Positions 1-11,050 of a stretch of DNA of 64,000 nucleotides are shown piece by piece; position 1 is the first letter of the stretch, and every line of letters starts with the position of its first letter. The stretch is from Charina bottae (lineage: Eukaryota; Chordata; Lepidosauria; Squamata; Charinaidae). Below the pieces are notes generated by a model. That model had not been told where the DNA came from. It was given only the letters and a program-made list of their open reading frames with translations, and ran no database searches. A program made the translations under genes and the position numbers. Location of the stretch: the NCBI GenBank assembly GCA_023362775.1, contig JALMGJ010000001.1, positions 88,352,501-88,416,500 of the forward strand, written 5' to 3'.

Positions 1-45
1 AAAAAAAAAGATTAATTGCAGCTAGATATACACTCAGACTAAAAT

Positions 46-551
46 TTTATTTATTTATTTATTATTGTATTTATACCCCGCCTATCCCCTCCCTAAGCGG
101 AGGGCTCTAGGCGGCTTACATTCATCATACATATTATATTATTTATACAGTCATATTATATTACCCGCGCGGTTAGGGAGGGGGTGAGGGAACCGGCTCT
201 TCAGTCGCAGGTTGGACTACATGTCCCAGGAACCTTTGCTTCTGAGCCGGCTGCTGACGTCCAGGAAGTTGTCGTTTTTCGGGATCCGCCGTCCTCTGCC
301 GTCCTCCGCCGCCATCCACGGGGACCAGCTTTCTTCTTGGTCCGAGGGCGACCCTCCGAGAAGGATGCCAGCAAATTGGCCCACGTGAGTGGTCCCCATT
401 CATCTACTTGCCGATGGCTTTCGATCAGCTGGGTAGGCTGGAGCTGGGGCTAGTGACGGGAGCTCACCCCGCCACGCGGATTCGAACTGCCGACCTTATG
501 GTCGGCAGACTAACGGCTCAGCGGTTTAACCCGCTGAGCCACCGCGCCCCT
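46..551 (-). repeat. tRNA-derived SINE with L2/CR1-like tail
   Basis: Read on the minus strand, the 5' end (about 551 down to 440) resembles a tRNA: an A-box-like TGGCTCAGCGGGTT and a B-box-like GCAGTTCGAATCC. The far end (46-125) is a LINE-like tail with an AGCCGCCTAGAGCCC-type stretch followed by an AAAT-rich run. The layout matches the SINE at 11051-11377. No clear target duplication was found, so the ends are approximate. It is a retroposon, not a functional tRNA gene. Positions 1-45 hold only an A-run and short AT-rich sequence. Confidence 0.75.
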
Positions 552-638
552 TACATACAGTATGTTCCTCTGCTGAAATGCTTGCATTGCAGATAGAGAT
601 CCAGCTCAGCTGCTTTACTGCCTTTGTTTAGTCTAGTC

Positions 639-906
639 CAGGGGTGGGCAACGTAAGGCCCGTGGGCCATATAACGCCCGCAGGGCTCCCGCCTAAAGCC
701 CGCGGGGCTCCCGCCTGCAAACCCCACCCCTTCCACGTGATTGGCTCCCGCCCGCAAACCCCGCCCCCCAGTGCTTGTGATTGGCTCCCGCCCACAAACT
801 CCGGCCCCCGGTCCACGGAAATCCCAGAAACCCCGCCCCCCACCCCCCGGTCTCCAGTTATAAATATCCAAATGGCCCTTGGCAGAAAAAAAGTTCCCCA
901 CCCCTG
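639..906. mobile_element. hAT-type MITE, GC-rich
   Basis: The ends are inverted (CAGGGGTGGGCAAC on the left, GTTCCCCACCCCTG on the right). They are flanked by an 8-bp near-duplication, GTCTAGTC at 631-638 and ACCTAGTC at 907-914 (6 of 8 match). The interior is rich in CCCGCC repeats and encodes no transposase. Short terminal repeats starting CAG and 8-bp duplications with central TA fit the hAT superfamily (Buster-type targets). Confidence 0.75.
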
Positions 907-1224
907 ACCTAGTCCATACTTATCAACTGCTGGATGCAACTGGCCAAGGTGTTTGGCAGGAGTTTTCCCACCCCTATTTGGAAATGTTGGGCCTGCATAG
1001 TCAGGACCTTCTGAATACAAATCAGATGCTTTGCCTCCAAGATACAGCCCCTACTCCCTAAACTTGATTTTGCTCCAATTTCCACTGTTTTGTGAATCAT
1101 TAGTGTGTTTGTTTTGTTCAATTTAAGCATGAGCTTAATTTTCAATCTTCATCTATAACATCTTATTCCACTTTGACAATCCATTTTATGTATGTATGTA
1201 TATGTACGCATGTGTCTGTTTTTA

Positions 1225-1375
1225 TATACCTATTTATTTCATAGTTTTTGTATGCTACCCAACTCATAGGACTCTGGGCAGTACACAGCGAATACAGAAA
1301 AAAACAAAACAATACCTAAACATATAATTAGCTATTAAATTGATAAAATAATAATCCAGTAAAACCAATAGCTGC
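1225..1375 (-). repeat. L2/SINE tail relic
   Basis: A 'CTACCCAACTCATAGGACTC' stretch followed by GGGCAG and AT-rich sequence is the reverse complement of the conserved CTGCCCAGAGTCC tail shared by squamate L2 and SINE elements. It is decayed and abuts the plus-strand L2 that begins near 1376. The unique sequence at 915-1224 holds nothing recognisable. Confidence 0.5.
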
Positions 1376-2360
1376 CCTATATCAGTGCCTGGAGGCTGTG
1401 GGGGTCTGGATGGGGAACAACAGGCTTCAGCTGAACCCTAGTAAGATGGAGTGACTGTGGATTGATGGCCTCTCAGGATCTAGGAAGTTGTCATCATTGG
1501 TTCTGGATGGAATGGCACTGCCCCATTCAGAGCCAGTGCAGAATTTGGGGGTTCTCCTGGACTCTCAACTCCTGCTTGAAGAGCAGGTGGCAGCCATGGC
1601 CAGGAGGGCCTTTGCGCAACTTCGGATTGTGCACCACTTACGCCCATTCCTGGACCGAGATGCCCTCCGAACAGTCACTCATGCCCTTGTCATCTCCCAT
1701 ATAGACTATTGTAACGCGCTCTACATGGGGCTACCCTTGAGGAGCATCAGGAAGCTTCAACTGGTCCAGAATGCAGCCGCACGGACAGTTATTGGGGCCA
1801 GAAGATCGGCACATGTGACACCTCTGCTTCGCGAGCTGCATTGGGTACCAGTTTGCTTCAGGGTGTAATTCAATGTGTTGGTTATCACCTTTAAAGCCCT
1901 ACATGGCATAGGGCCAGGTTACCTGAGGAACTGTCTCATCCCCAGAACATCAACCCGTCCCACCCGATCAGTCAGAGAGGGCTTGCTGCAGACCCCATTG
2001 ACTAAAGAGTTCCATCTCGCGGGGTCCAGGAGGCAGGCCTTCTCTGCAGTTGTGCCCGCCCTTTGGAATATCTTACCCCCAGAGCTGAGGCAGGTTTCCT
2101 CACTCCCGACCTTTCGGAAAGACTTAAAGACCTGGTTCTGCCGCCTTGCCTGGGAGGGAAATGCCAACAGTTCCTCTTGGGGGTGGCTGGTCCCATGAAG
2201 CCTCCCAGTATTACCATTTTTAACATCTTTTATACTTGGATTTTATATTATTTATTATATTGTAATTTTATATTTATGTTTTAACTATGTTTTATTGTGA
2301 ACCGCCCAGGGTCCCCAATGGGGGAGATGGGCAGTAATATAAATTTAATAAATAAATAAT
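1376..2360 (+). mobile_element. L2-clade LINE, 5'-truncated
   Basis: It encodes the C-terminal part of an L2 reverse-transcriptase protein in two broken frames (1488-1868 and 1875-2198). Recognisable blocks include LGVLLDS, HALVIS.IDYCNALYMGLPL, LQLVQNAAAR, LHWVPVCFR, KALHGIGPGYLR and FRKDLKTWF. One stop/frame change falls near 1868-1875. The 3' UTR carries the GAACCGCCCAGGGTCCC block and ends in an (AAAT)-like tail near 2360. It is not functional. Confidence 0.88.
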
Positions 2361-2514
2361 TTTAAAAAATGTCCCAAAATCTTACTATGGACCAAAGACC
2401 TATTGAAATAACACAATCTTCAAAGCCTTTCTAAATGTGAGAAGTGTTGGGGCCAGCTGTACTTCCAGGACAACATGTTTGTATCACACTTGCCATCTTT
2501 TATTTTTATTTTTT

Positions 2515-2622
2515 ATGTTTTATTAATTTTATTGTAATTTCTTGGTTTGATTGTTGTAAGCTGCCCAGAGTCATTGAAAGTCAAGTAGCATACAAATTTA
2601 ATAAATAACAACAACAACAACA
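2515..2622 (+). repeat. L2/SINE-type 3' tail relic with (CAA)n
   Basis: A GCTGCCCAGAGTCATTGAAA tail block is followed by AATTTAATAAATAA and a short (CAA)n run. It resembles the 3' end of an L2 or SINE whose body is no longer recognisable. Positions 2361-2514 show nothing definite. Confidence 0.5.
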
Positions 2623-2631
2623 ATAATTGCA

Positions 2632-3010
2632 ATACCTGGATACAACAGAATAGAAGAGAAAGAACTGTAGGAAATCACAAAATATAAAGACCTGCAAATA
2701 GAATGACTGTGGCAAAATAAAGCAAAGATAGTACCAATAGGCCCCTTGGGTGCAATTCCAAAACATCTGGAGCACCACTTGAACTCCATTGGCATTGACA
2801 AAATCACCATCAGTCAATTGCAAAAGGCAACTTTACTTGGAACAGATTACATTCTGCGAAGATACCTTTAATATTATTAAGCAAAGCATCTGCCTATCCC
2901 AGGTCCTTGGGAAGGACTCGATAGGTGGACAAAAATGCCAAATCCAGTCTAAACATCTGGCTGACTGTGCAATCAACCATAATAATAATAATTGCCTGAC
3001 ATCTCAATAG
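2632..3010 (+). pseudogene. R4-clade LINE, C-terminal endonuclease-region relic
   Basis: Conceptual translation of 2632-2870 gives, with in-frame stops, IPGYNRIEEKEL, ITKYKDLQIEM, GPLGAIPKHLEHHL, IDKITISQLQKATLLGT and ILRRYL. This is the conserved C-terminal region downstream of the restriction-like endonuclease in R4-type non-LTR retrotransposons. The relic ends in a short (AAT)n-type tail near 2980. Only the last part of the element is present, and it is clearly dead. Confidence 0.65.
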
Positions 3011-3234
3011 TAGTCACTACACTAGATATTTATAAAGAAACATGAGTACAATGGTTCATCAATGCTGGTTTAAAAGGACTGCAGCATATGCAGCTTCATT
3101 GGGCCTCAGAAAAATGGCGGAGCAGAATATCCCCCTCAAGCAGGCAAGTGTCAACAACAACTGAACCTGGCCTCAAAGAAAGGAGGATAACCACCATGAA
3201 AGAGTGCCCTACACTCCCAGACCTCACAGCTGGT

Positions 3235-3603
3235 TCAGAAGGATACCATGATCAATGGTACCAAAAGCTGCTGAGAGATCAAGAAGCACAAGGATGCATA
3301 AACTACCCCCATCCTGGCTCTATCAACAAGCATGACTAATGCTGTCTCCATACTGTGACCTTGCCTGAAAGCCAAATGAAACAGGTCCAGACAATCTGTC
3401 TCCTCCAGGATCCTCTGGAGCTGAAGCCCAACCACATTCTCAACAACTGTCCCTAAAAAGGGGAAGTTGGAGACGGGACAGAAATTGTCCAGAATTGTTG
3501 TGTCCAGCAATGGCCTCTTGAGGAGGGAATGTACCACGGCCTCCTTCAAGGCTGAGGGACAACCCCCTAATCAAAGAAGTAGATATTGCTGCATGGACCC
3601 AAT
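3235..3603 (-). pseudogene. Old L2 LINE, RT fragment (3' piece)
   Basis: On the minus strand this reads as an L2 reverse-transcriptase segment: LLDTTILDNFCPVSN, LQRILEETDCLDLFHLAF, METALVMLVD, ending near the LLDLSAAF region, here decayed. It is one element with 5659-5835: the plus-strand L2 at 3614-5648 interrupts it, and AACAGGTCAC is duplicated on both sides. Positions 3011-3234 are AT-rich and may be more of this element, but I could not prove it. Confidence 0.7.
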
Positions 3604-3889
3604 AACAGGTCACTCAGATTCGTTCCAAGTTAGACACCAAGCGTGTAGCAGGGTCTGGGGAGATGACTGAGGAACGTACTTACCCAGTTATCTGGGAACA
3701 GTTTGATCTTGTTGGGCCCGAGGAAGTGGACAGGGTTCTCCAGTCTGTAAACATCACCATTTGTCAATTAGATCCTTGTCCCTCCTGGCTGGTATAAGCA
3801 GCTTGGGAGGTGACATGTGGGTGGGTCCAGGCGATGGTGAATTCATCCTTAGGGGAGGAAGTGTTTCCGGCGGCCTTTAAAGATGGTGT

Positions 3890-5275
3890 ACCCCCTCCTC
3901 AAGAAGCCATCACTGGATCTCACCATTTTGGACAATTTTTGTCCAGTCTCCCACCTCCCCTTTTTAGGTTGAGAAAATGGTGGTGCTACAGCTCCAGAAG
4001 ATCCTGGAGGAAACGGATTATCTGGACACTTTTCAGTTGGGTTTCAGGCCCAGATATGGGACAGAAACAGCTTTGGTTGCACTTTTGGATGATCTCTGCT
4101 GGGAGCAGGATGGGGGCAGTGCATCCATCCTGACTCTTCTTGACCTCTCAGCAGCTTTCAGTACCATCAACCATGGTATACTTTTGGGTCGACTCAGGGA
4201 GTTGGGGGGGGGGGCAGCACGGTTTTGCGCTGGTTCACCTCCTCCCTCCAGGGCTGGTCCCAATCGGTGTTGATAGGGAGCGAGAAATCCGGCAGCCCCT
4301 CCTTTGTGGGGTGCCAAAGGGTTCAGTACTCTCTCTCTCTCTCCGCTCCTTTTTAACATCTACATGAAACCGCTGGGTGAGATCATTCATCACCATGGGA
4401 TGAGGTATCATCAATATGCTGATGATACTCAATTATACATCTCCATCCCGGGTGACTTAAGTGAAGCTGTGACCACCCTCTCTCGGTGCCTGGAGGCTGT
4501 GAGGGTATGGATGGGGACCAACAGGCTTCAGCTGAACCCTGGTAAGATGGAGAGGCTATGGGTTGGGGGCTCCCAGGTATCTGGGAATATGCCATCTTTG
4601 GCTCTGGATGGGGTTGCACTGCCCCAGACAGTTCTGGTGAGGAACCTGGGGGTTCTCCTGGACTCATGATTCCTCCTCGAAGAGCAGGTGGCAGCCGTGT
4701 CCAGGGGAGCCTTTGCACAGCTTCGTGTTGTGCGCCAGCTACGCCCCTTCCTGGATCGGAAGTCCCTCCAATCAGTCACTCATGCCCTGGTAATCTCCCG
4801 TATAGACTACTGCAATGTGCTCTACATGGGGCTACCCTTGAAGGGTATCTGGAAGCTTCAGCTGATCCAGAATGTGGCTGTACGAGCAGTTTTGGAAGCC
4901 CCAAGGAGGGCACACATAACACCGTTGCTGCGCAAGCTACACTGGGTGCCAGTTTGCCTCTGGGTCCAATTCAAGGTGTTGGTTATGATCTTTAAAGCCC
5001 TACATGGCATGGGTCCAGGTTACCTGAGGGACCGTCTCATTCCCATCACATCGACCTGTCCCACCTGGTCACGCAGAGAGGGCATGTTATGGACCCTGCC
5101 CATGAGAGAGTGTCAATTGGCAGGGTCCAGGAGGAGGGCCTTCTCTGCCGTGGCACCCGCCCTTTGGAATAAGTTATCCCTGGAGGTAAGGCAGGCCCCG
5201 ACTCTCCTGTCCTTCCAGAAGGGGGTTAAAACCTGGTTATGCCACCTTGCCTGGGGTGGGAGGGGGGATAGCTGA
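3890..5275 (+). pseudogene. L2 reverse transcriptase (broken)
   Basis: RT blocks are spread over three frames (about 3977-4273, 4304-4669 and 4688-5275). In order they include LQLQKILEETDYLD.FQLGF, TETALVALLDDLC, LLDLSAAFSTINH, the catalytic YADDTQLY near 4420, LEAVRVWM..NRLQLNPGKME, LGVLLDS, ISRIDYCNVLYMGLPL and KALHGMGPGYLRDRLIP. A G-run around 4205-4213, a stop near 4668 and other indels break the frame. The endonuclease domain is absent, as expected for a 5'-truncated copy. Confidence 0.85.
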
Positions 5276-5335
5276 TCATGGGGGTGGCTGGCTCCTTGAC
5301 GGGGCCATTGATAACATCATTATTCGCCATCTGAA

Positions 5336-5520
5336 TTTTATATTATATATTATATATTATATATTATATATTATATATTATATATTATATATTATATATT
5401 ATATATTATATATTATATATTATATATTATATATTATATATTATATATTGTATATTATATATTGTATATTGTATATTGTATATTATATATTATATACTTT
5501 TATATTTATATATATATTTA
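5336..5520. repeat. (TATTATA)n 7-bp tandem repeat
   Basis: Nearly pure copies of a 7-bp TATTATA unit run for about 150 bp and then degenerate to TATTGTA and TATATTTA variants. The array sits in the 3' UTR of the L2 at 3614-5648, at a place where other L2 copies here have only TTTTATATTATTTATTATA-like sequence. Confidence 0.9.
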
Positions 5521-5658
5521 TATGGATATGATATTGTTTTAATGACATTTTATTCTTCTATTTTTAAATGTTTGTAAACCACCCAGAGTCATCATAGTAC
5601 GAGTTGGGGCGGTAAAGAAATGTGACAAATAAATAAATAAATAAATAAAACAGGTCAC

Positions 5659-5835
5659 CTCCCAGGCAGTTTTGACCAACCAAGAGGGTTCTGGATCTAA
5701 CAGGTGGCTGAGTTCACAATCTGGAAGACCTTGTCCACTTCCTCAGGCAGGACTCACATCTACCAACTTGCTCCAGATAGCCCTACAAGATTCTGCCTCA
5801 GGTACCTCCATCAGGCCTGTCTAGTTGGAGTCCAA
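5659..5835 (-). mobile_element. Old L2 LINE (5' piece)
   Basis: Reverse-complemented, this reads CCTGAGGAAGTGGACAAGGT and then a GGAGGTGACCTGTT end. It matches the corresponding part of the younger L2 (about 3710-3815: GAGGAAGTGGACAGGGT, GGGAGGTGACATGT). It continues into 3235-3603 once the inserted L2 is removed. The outer limit is uncertain and it could extend to about 6090. Confidence 0.65.
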
Positions 5836-7320
5836 TTCCAAGCAACTCTGAGTAATTTTATCTGCTAGTTAGCAAGAATAGTCCTCACAACGGCCCCAAA
5901 GATATTCCTGTGGTTTGTCCCTCCCCAGAAGGGAATGAGTCATCTTAAACAGTGTCACTGGGCAATTTTCAGTTGATGTATTTAAGGGCAGAGAAATAAC
6001 AACATTTTGCTGTCCTTATTGCCATGATGTAATCCTGAATATGGGCTGTTACTCATGTTTGGTCAGACTCACTCTTCATCTTCCTTCAATGACATTTTAC
6101 AAATAGCTGTGAAACCTATCAGGGGGCAGAGGCATTCTTGGAAATAGAGGAAATGTTGAAAGTTGGCACTTTGCTTTGCAGTGTATTGGCTTTCTACTTA
6201 AAAAAAGTAAAAAAAATAAAAGACTCCTTCCTGCCCCCCTCCCCCCAAAAGGCAGGAGGAACAAGGCAGCCTGGCAGGCACTAAAGGAGATCGCATCAGG
6301 CACATGTATTCATAGGATGACAATGAGCTGGGCACAACATATTTATATTAACTGGCGGTGACTTTCATAATCTCAAGCAAAAGTCTTCCCTACTATTTAT
6401 TATCTGATCCTTTTCAACTAGGAATTCCAGGGCTTGAACCCGGGGCCATCTTCATTCAAAGTATGTGCATTTAGCCAAATTGTTCTCCCTTGTCTCTAAA
6501 TGTATGTATGTATGTATGTATGTATGTATGTATCTATGTATACACACACAGATATATATATAAACAGGATACAAACAAAATCCCTGCAAGGAATGCTAAA
6601 ATATTCTTTTACAGATGCTTTCATTCAACTCTGCTAAATATACAGTATTAGGGTAAAAACTCTGTGAGTCGTTTCAGTTGCCCAATGCTGTCATCTCCCA
6701 AGGATACCAGTTCTGTAACAAGCTGTCTGTCGATCTTGCACCATTCATCAGGGATGCAGAGAGTGTGAGACAGCAAAGTGTTGCTTTAAACAAGTGATGT
6801 CATGAAGTCTCCATGCTACTGCATCATGGCCCCCTCTGCTGTGCAGAAACTGAAGAAAGCACAGAAGCTTTATCCCTGAAAATGAGTGCTAAGCATTTGG
6901 GTTCCCAAATGATCCTTGCGCTTTCTGTATATAAAGCATAGGTGGTTTTTTGCATTGGTCTTTTTTACTCAGGGAATCACAGTGTCAAGTTGCAAGAAAA
7001 AACGATGCACCTGGAAAACAACAGAGTCAACTGAGGTCAGGAGATGATCTCCCCAGCAAGGCAGGCTTCATCGTGGCCTTTCCTGCCAGGGAGATCTGCT
7101 GGCAGGCTGATAAATGGAGGGCATTTGCACCGGCTTTTTAAAAGGATATTAAACAGCATGGTGCATTCCTTGTAAGTATATCTTTTTAATATGAAATCAG
7201 GCATCAAATGTAAGCCTTTTCTCCCACATTAGATGCTAAATTAACATGCTTTTCCACCTAGCTTTGAGTCAGCAGACAACTATATTTTTATAAACTTTGC
7301 TGTCCCCATTGTTGATTCCT
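5836..7320. other. No gene seen; short (TGTA)n at 6501-6540
   Basis: No conserved reading frame or RNA gene is visible. A (TGTA)n microsatellite of about 40 bp followed by CA/TA dinucleotides lies at 6501-6565. The rest looks like unique or very old sequence. Confidence 0.6.
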
Positions 7321-7729
7321 CTCTCTTTTTTTCTAATTAAATTTTTTATTAAGGAGGAAAAATAAAGTACAAAGTAGATAAACAGGGAATTTACAAACAT
7401 CCTAGAATTAGGTTACAATTTTCAGTGTTTCATTGATTAGTTTTAAGTAACTGACTATACTATATTGTTTTAAAAACTACAAATCATTGTTAAAATCCAA
7501 GTAACATATGAATATCAGTAGCAATAGACAGTGCAGCAGATGTCATAAAATGATATAAGAATTACAGTAATTTCTATTTGAACAATTAAAAAATTTATGT
7601 CAAGAGAAACCCAAAATTTGGATGTGGTACCAGCAAATACATAGAGTTATAATCCAAAAATGCTTTCCAAGTTGAATTAACTGATTGAGTAAAAGAGGGG
7701 AAAGGCCAGTCTGACACACTACTGAAGTA

Positions 7730-7900
7730 TTGGGAGCAGGTGTAATTTAGTGGTTTAAGGTTGAAATTGGTCTAGGAAGAGTTATGCTTTCTCTTGGCCA
7801 TGCTATCTCAAAGAGTTGTTGTGGAAAAACTGGAGGAGGGAACGATATGCATTTCATCTTGAGTTCCTGGAGGAAAGGGGGATATGAATCTAATGAAGGA
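7730..7900 (+). repeat. Decayed tRNA-derived SINE
   Basis: The sequence keeps the outline of the SINE at 26187-26400: TTAGTGGTTTAAGG (A-box region), CTCTTGGCCATG, AGTTGTTGTGG, GGAGGAGGGA, and CATCTTGAGTTCCTGGAGGAA near the 3' end. It is too diverged for boundaries to be exact. The AT-rich stretch 7320-7700 before it holds no recognisable element. Confidence 0.5.
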
Positions 7901-8116
7901 AGGATGGACGTATAGGGCAGCACATGTCTCTGTGGTGCAACTTATTAAGGAGAAAAGGTATGATCTGCAGATCAAAATTTCAGCAAGTACTTTGATCAAG
8001 TAACTGGGTGGAGGACTGGCTGAGAAGCCCGTGACCGCCACTGTGCATTACATCAGGTAAGCAATCCAAGATCTGTGGAGTCCTTGGTGCTCTCTGAGCT
8101 TGGTTGTTTGCTTGCA

Positions 8117-8150
8117 GATGTTTCGTTGCCTGACTAGGCAACATCTTCAG
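8117..8150 (-). ncRNA. Hammerhead-ribozyme-like stem-loop of the PLE
   Basis: On the minus strand, CTGAAGA is followed by a perfect GTTGCC/GGCAAC stem with a TAGTCA loop and then GAAAC. CUGANGA and GAAAC around helix II are the two core boxes of hammerhead ribozymes, which have been reported in Penelope-like elements. One extra U lies between CTGAAGA and the stem, so activity is uncertain. This is a motif match, not a structural prediction. Confidence 0.4.
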
Positions 8151-8235
8151 TGCTAGAAGGGAGTGGGGTTTGCTCTCTGTTTATCTACAGTAGCTTGCCC
8201 TGACAGTGTTGGTGGGAGGGTTATTCTCTCCTTGG

Positions 8236-8543
8236 TAGGCTGACCATATTTCCTTGAGGCAAAAATGGGCGTGCGGGGGGGGGCGTGCGTACGGGGGGGG
8301 GCGTGCGGGGGGGCATGCGCGCGTGCATGCAGGGGGGCGTATGCGTGCACGTGCAGGTGCGGGAGCATGCACGCACACGTGCGGGTGTGTGGCGGGCACG
8401 TGTGCACACATGCGGGGGGGTGGGGGGTGGGGCAACCATAAAAAACAGGACAAATTGGCTTTTTTTCTTAAAAAGACACGATGGTCAAGAATTGTTTGAA
8501 AAACGGGACTGTCCCGTTCAAAACAGGACATATGGTCAGCCTA
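8236..8543. mobile_element. hAT-type MITE with G-rich core
   Basis: The terminal inverted repeats are TAGGCTGACCATAT and ATATGGTCAGCCTA. They are flanked by a perfect 8-bp duplication, CTCCTTGG, at 8228-8235 and 8544-8551. The right half also carries GGACTGTCCCGTT, a self-complementary stretch. No transposase is encoded. The host sequence is a PLE relic, so this MITE is younger than that PLE copy. Confidence 0.85.
8266..8435. repeat. G-rich GCGTGCGGGG minisatellite
   Basis: Imperfect GCGTGCGGGGG-type units followed by GTGCACGTGC-like alternating purine-pyrimidine repeats fill the core of the MITE. Several runs of 4-9 Gs suggest G-quadruplex potential on the plus strand. Open frames here are low-complexity artefacts. 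Confidence 0.8.
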
Positions 8544-9534
8544 CTCCTTGGTAGTTCCTTGGTTAGGCTGTTGTTTACTGCTTGATTGTTTGTCTGGGTT
8601 GGTAGTTCCTTGGTCAGGGTATTGTTTACTGCTTGATTGTTTGTCTGGTGTTAATCCTGGTGTTAATCTTTGTTTATCTGGGTGTTGATTGCTGGCAAGG
8701 AGGTGTTCTGGTCTTTTTGTTTCCTTTTAGCTTTTTTATTGTCTCTTTTGAATGGTATGTACAGTAAATGTTGTTTACCTCTATGTGCCTGTTGATGGCT
8801 GACTTGTCTGAGTGCCAAGATTCCAGGAATTCCCTAGTGTTTTTAGATTTAGCTTGGTCTAGTATGCTCACAGTTTCCCAGTTGAAAGTGAGGTTGAGTC
8901 TGTCCATTTGTTGTGAGATTAAGGAGTTTTCATCGTGTCTTCTGACTGCTAGTTGGTGTTCATGGATGCGAATCCAAGGTCAATGAGACATAGGCACCCT
9001 CCTGACTCTTTTCAAAATCACCTGAACTTCCCAAGATCATGCCATTAAAAACTGATAGCATGGTTTTCTACTAATTTTGGGCTGGTCTGGGAAACAAACA
9101 AACAAAAAAGAAAATGTGGTAATTCTTCAGAAGACAAAAGTAAAGTCTCCTTTGAGCCAGGCTTGATTCCTGATGACTTTGAGGATAGAACCATGTGATT
9201 TTATTGACAATAACACAGAACTGATTTGCCATTGTCTTCTTCTGCGTTGTCTCCCTTATTTGCTGTCAAATGTGTGTGTGTGTGGGGGGAGACTCTAGAC
9301 CCACTCTAACAATAGCTTCATTGGCTCTGACCGCTGTGACCCTTCACTTTCAAAAAACAAAATATTAAAACTGCAGCCCCCCCCCTTTTCTTTTCTTTTT
9401 TACAAAAAAGGAGTTCTAAAATCCCCATAAATCATATATGGTTTTGTGTTTCATGATGTTGAAAAGTGTATGAAATGCTGTTATAGAAAATGGCAAGACT
9501 TTGTTCCTTCCTGCCCCAAAGAATGTGATTAGAC

Positions 9535-9592
9535 CTAATAGGTTTAGGTTTTTACCCTTGGAAGACAATCTTACTTGGCTACGAGTGATGAT
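9535..9592 (+). mobile_element. 3' end of the same LINE family as 29454-33377
   Basis: TTGGAAGACAATCTTACT followed by TGGCTACGAGTGAT matches, almost base for base, the 3' terminal sequence of the full-length minus-strand LINE (reverse complement of about 29468-29500). Only the last 50-60 bp are present (extreme 5' truncation), and the copy runs directly into an (AAG)n array. Positions 8976-9534 show no other recognisable feature. Confidence 0.7.
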
Positions 9593-9707
9593 GAAGAAGA
9601 AGAAGAAGAAGAAGAAGAAGAAGAAGAAGAAGAAGAAGAAGAAGAAGAAGAAGAAGAAGAAGAAGAAGAAGAAGAAGAAGAAGAAGAAGAAGAAGAAGAA
9701 GAAGAAA
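9593..9707. repeat. (AAG)n microsatellite
   Basis: About 38 uninterrupted GAA/AAG triplets begin right after the GATGATG end of the LINE 3' terminus. The poly-lysine frame here is an artefact of the repeat. Confidence 0.97.
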
Positions 9708-9801
9708 GTTAGAAGAGAGTAGGTTTGGGGTAGGTATTAGGAGATATTTATATTTGTAAGGACAGTTTGAGAATTGAGCTAATTAATTTTACCAGATTGG
9801 C

Positions 9802-11037
<1,236 letters not shown>

Positions 11038-11050
11038 TAGAGAGGGGTTT

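Larger units (their letters stand above)
3614..5648 (+). mobile_element. L2-clade LINE inserted in an older L2
   Basis: A 5'-truncated L2 is bounded by a perfect 10-bp target duplication, AACAGGTCAC, at 3604-3613 and 5649-5658. It contains an RT region, a 3' UTR with an expanded (TATTATA)n block, the conserved ACCACCCAGAGTC tail motif, and a terminal (AAAT)n run. The flanking sequence on both sides is a minus-strand L2, so this is a nested insertion. Confidence 0.85.
8045..8975 (-). pseudogene. Penelope-like element, GIY-YIG/3' end relic
   Basis: On the minus strand, 8970-8674 encodes the C-terminal end of a PLE protein: RIHEHQLAVRRHD, LNLTFNWETVSILDQA and TREFLESWHSDKSAINRHIE. This is the region at and after the GIY-YIG endonuclease. 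The 3' non-coding end follows, including the conserved AACAACCAAGCTCAGAGAGC stretch at 8085-8110. A hAT MITE (8236-8543) interrupts it. The upstream RT domain is absent (5' truncation). Confidence 0.75.

Noticed and set aside
440..551. Possible tRNA gene
   Set aside because: A and B boxes are present, but the sequence is the head of a SINE with a long non-tRNA body.
5247..5531. Frame encoding repeated ILYIIYY
   Set aside because: Translation of the (TATTATA)n array.
8221..8554. Several overlapping frames on both strands
   Set aside because: They translate the G-rich minisatellite inside a MITE.
9501..9722. Poly-lysine frame
   Set aside because: Pure (AAG)n microsatellite.
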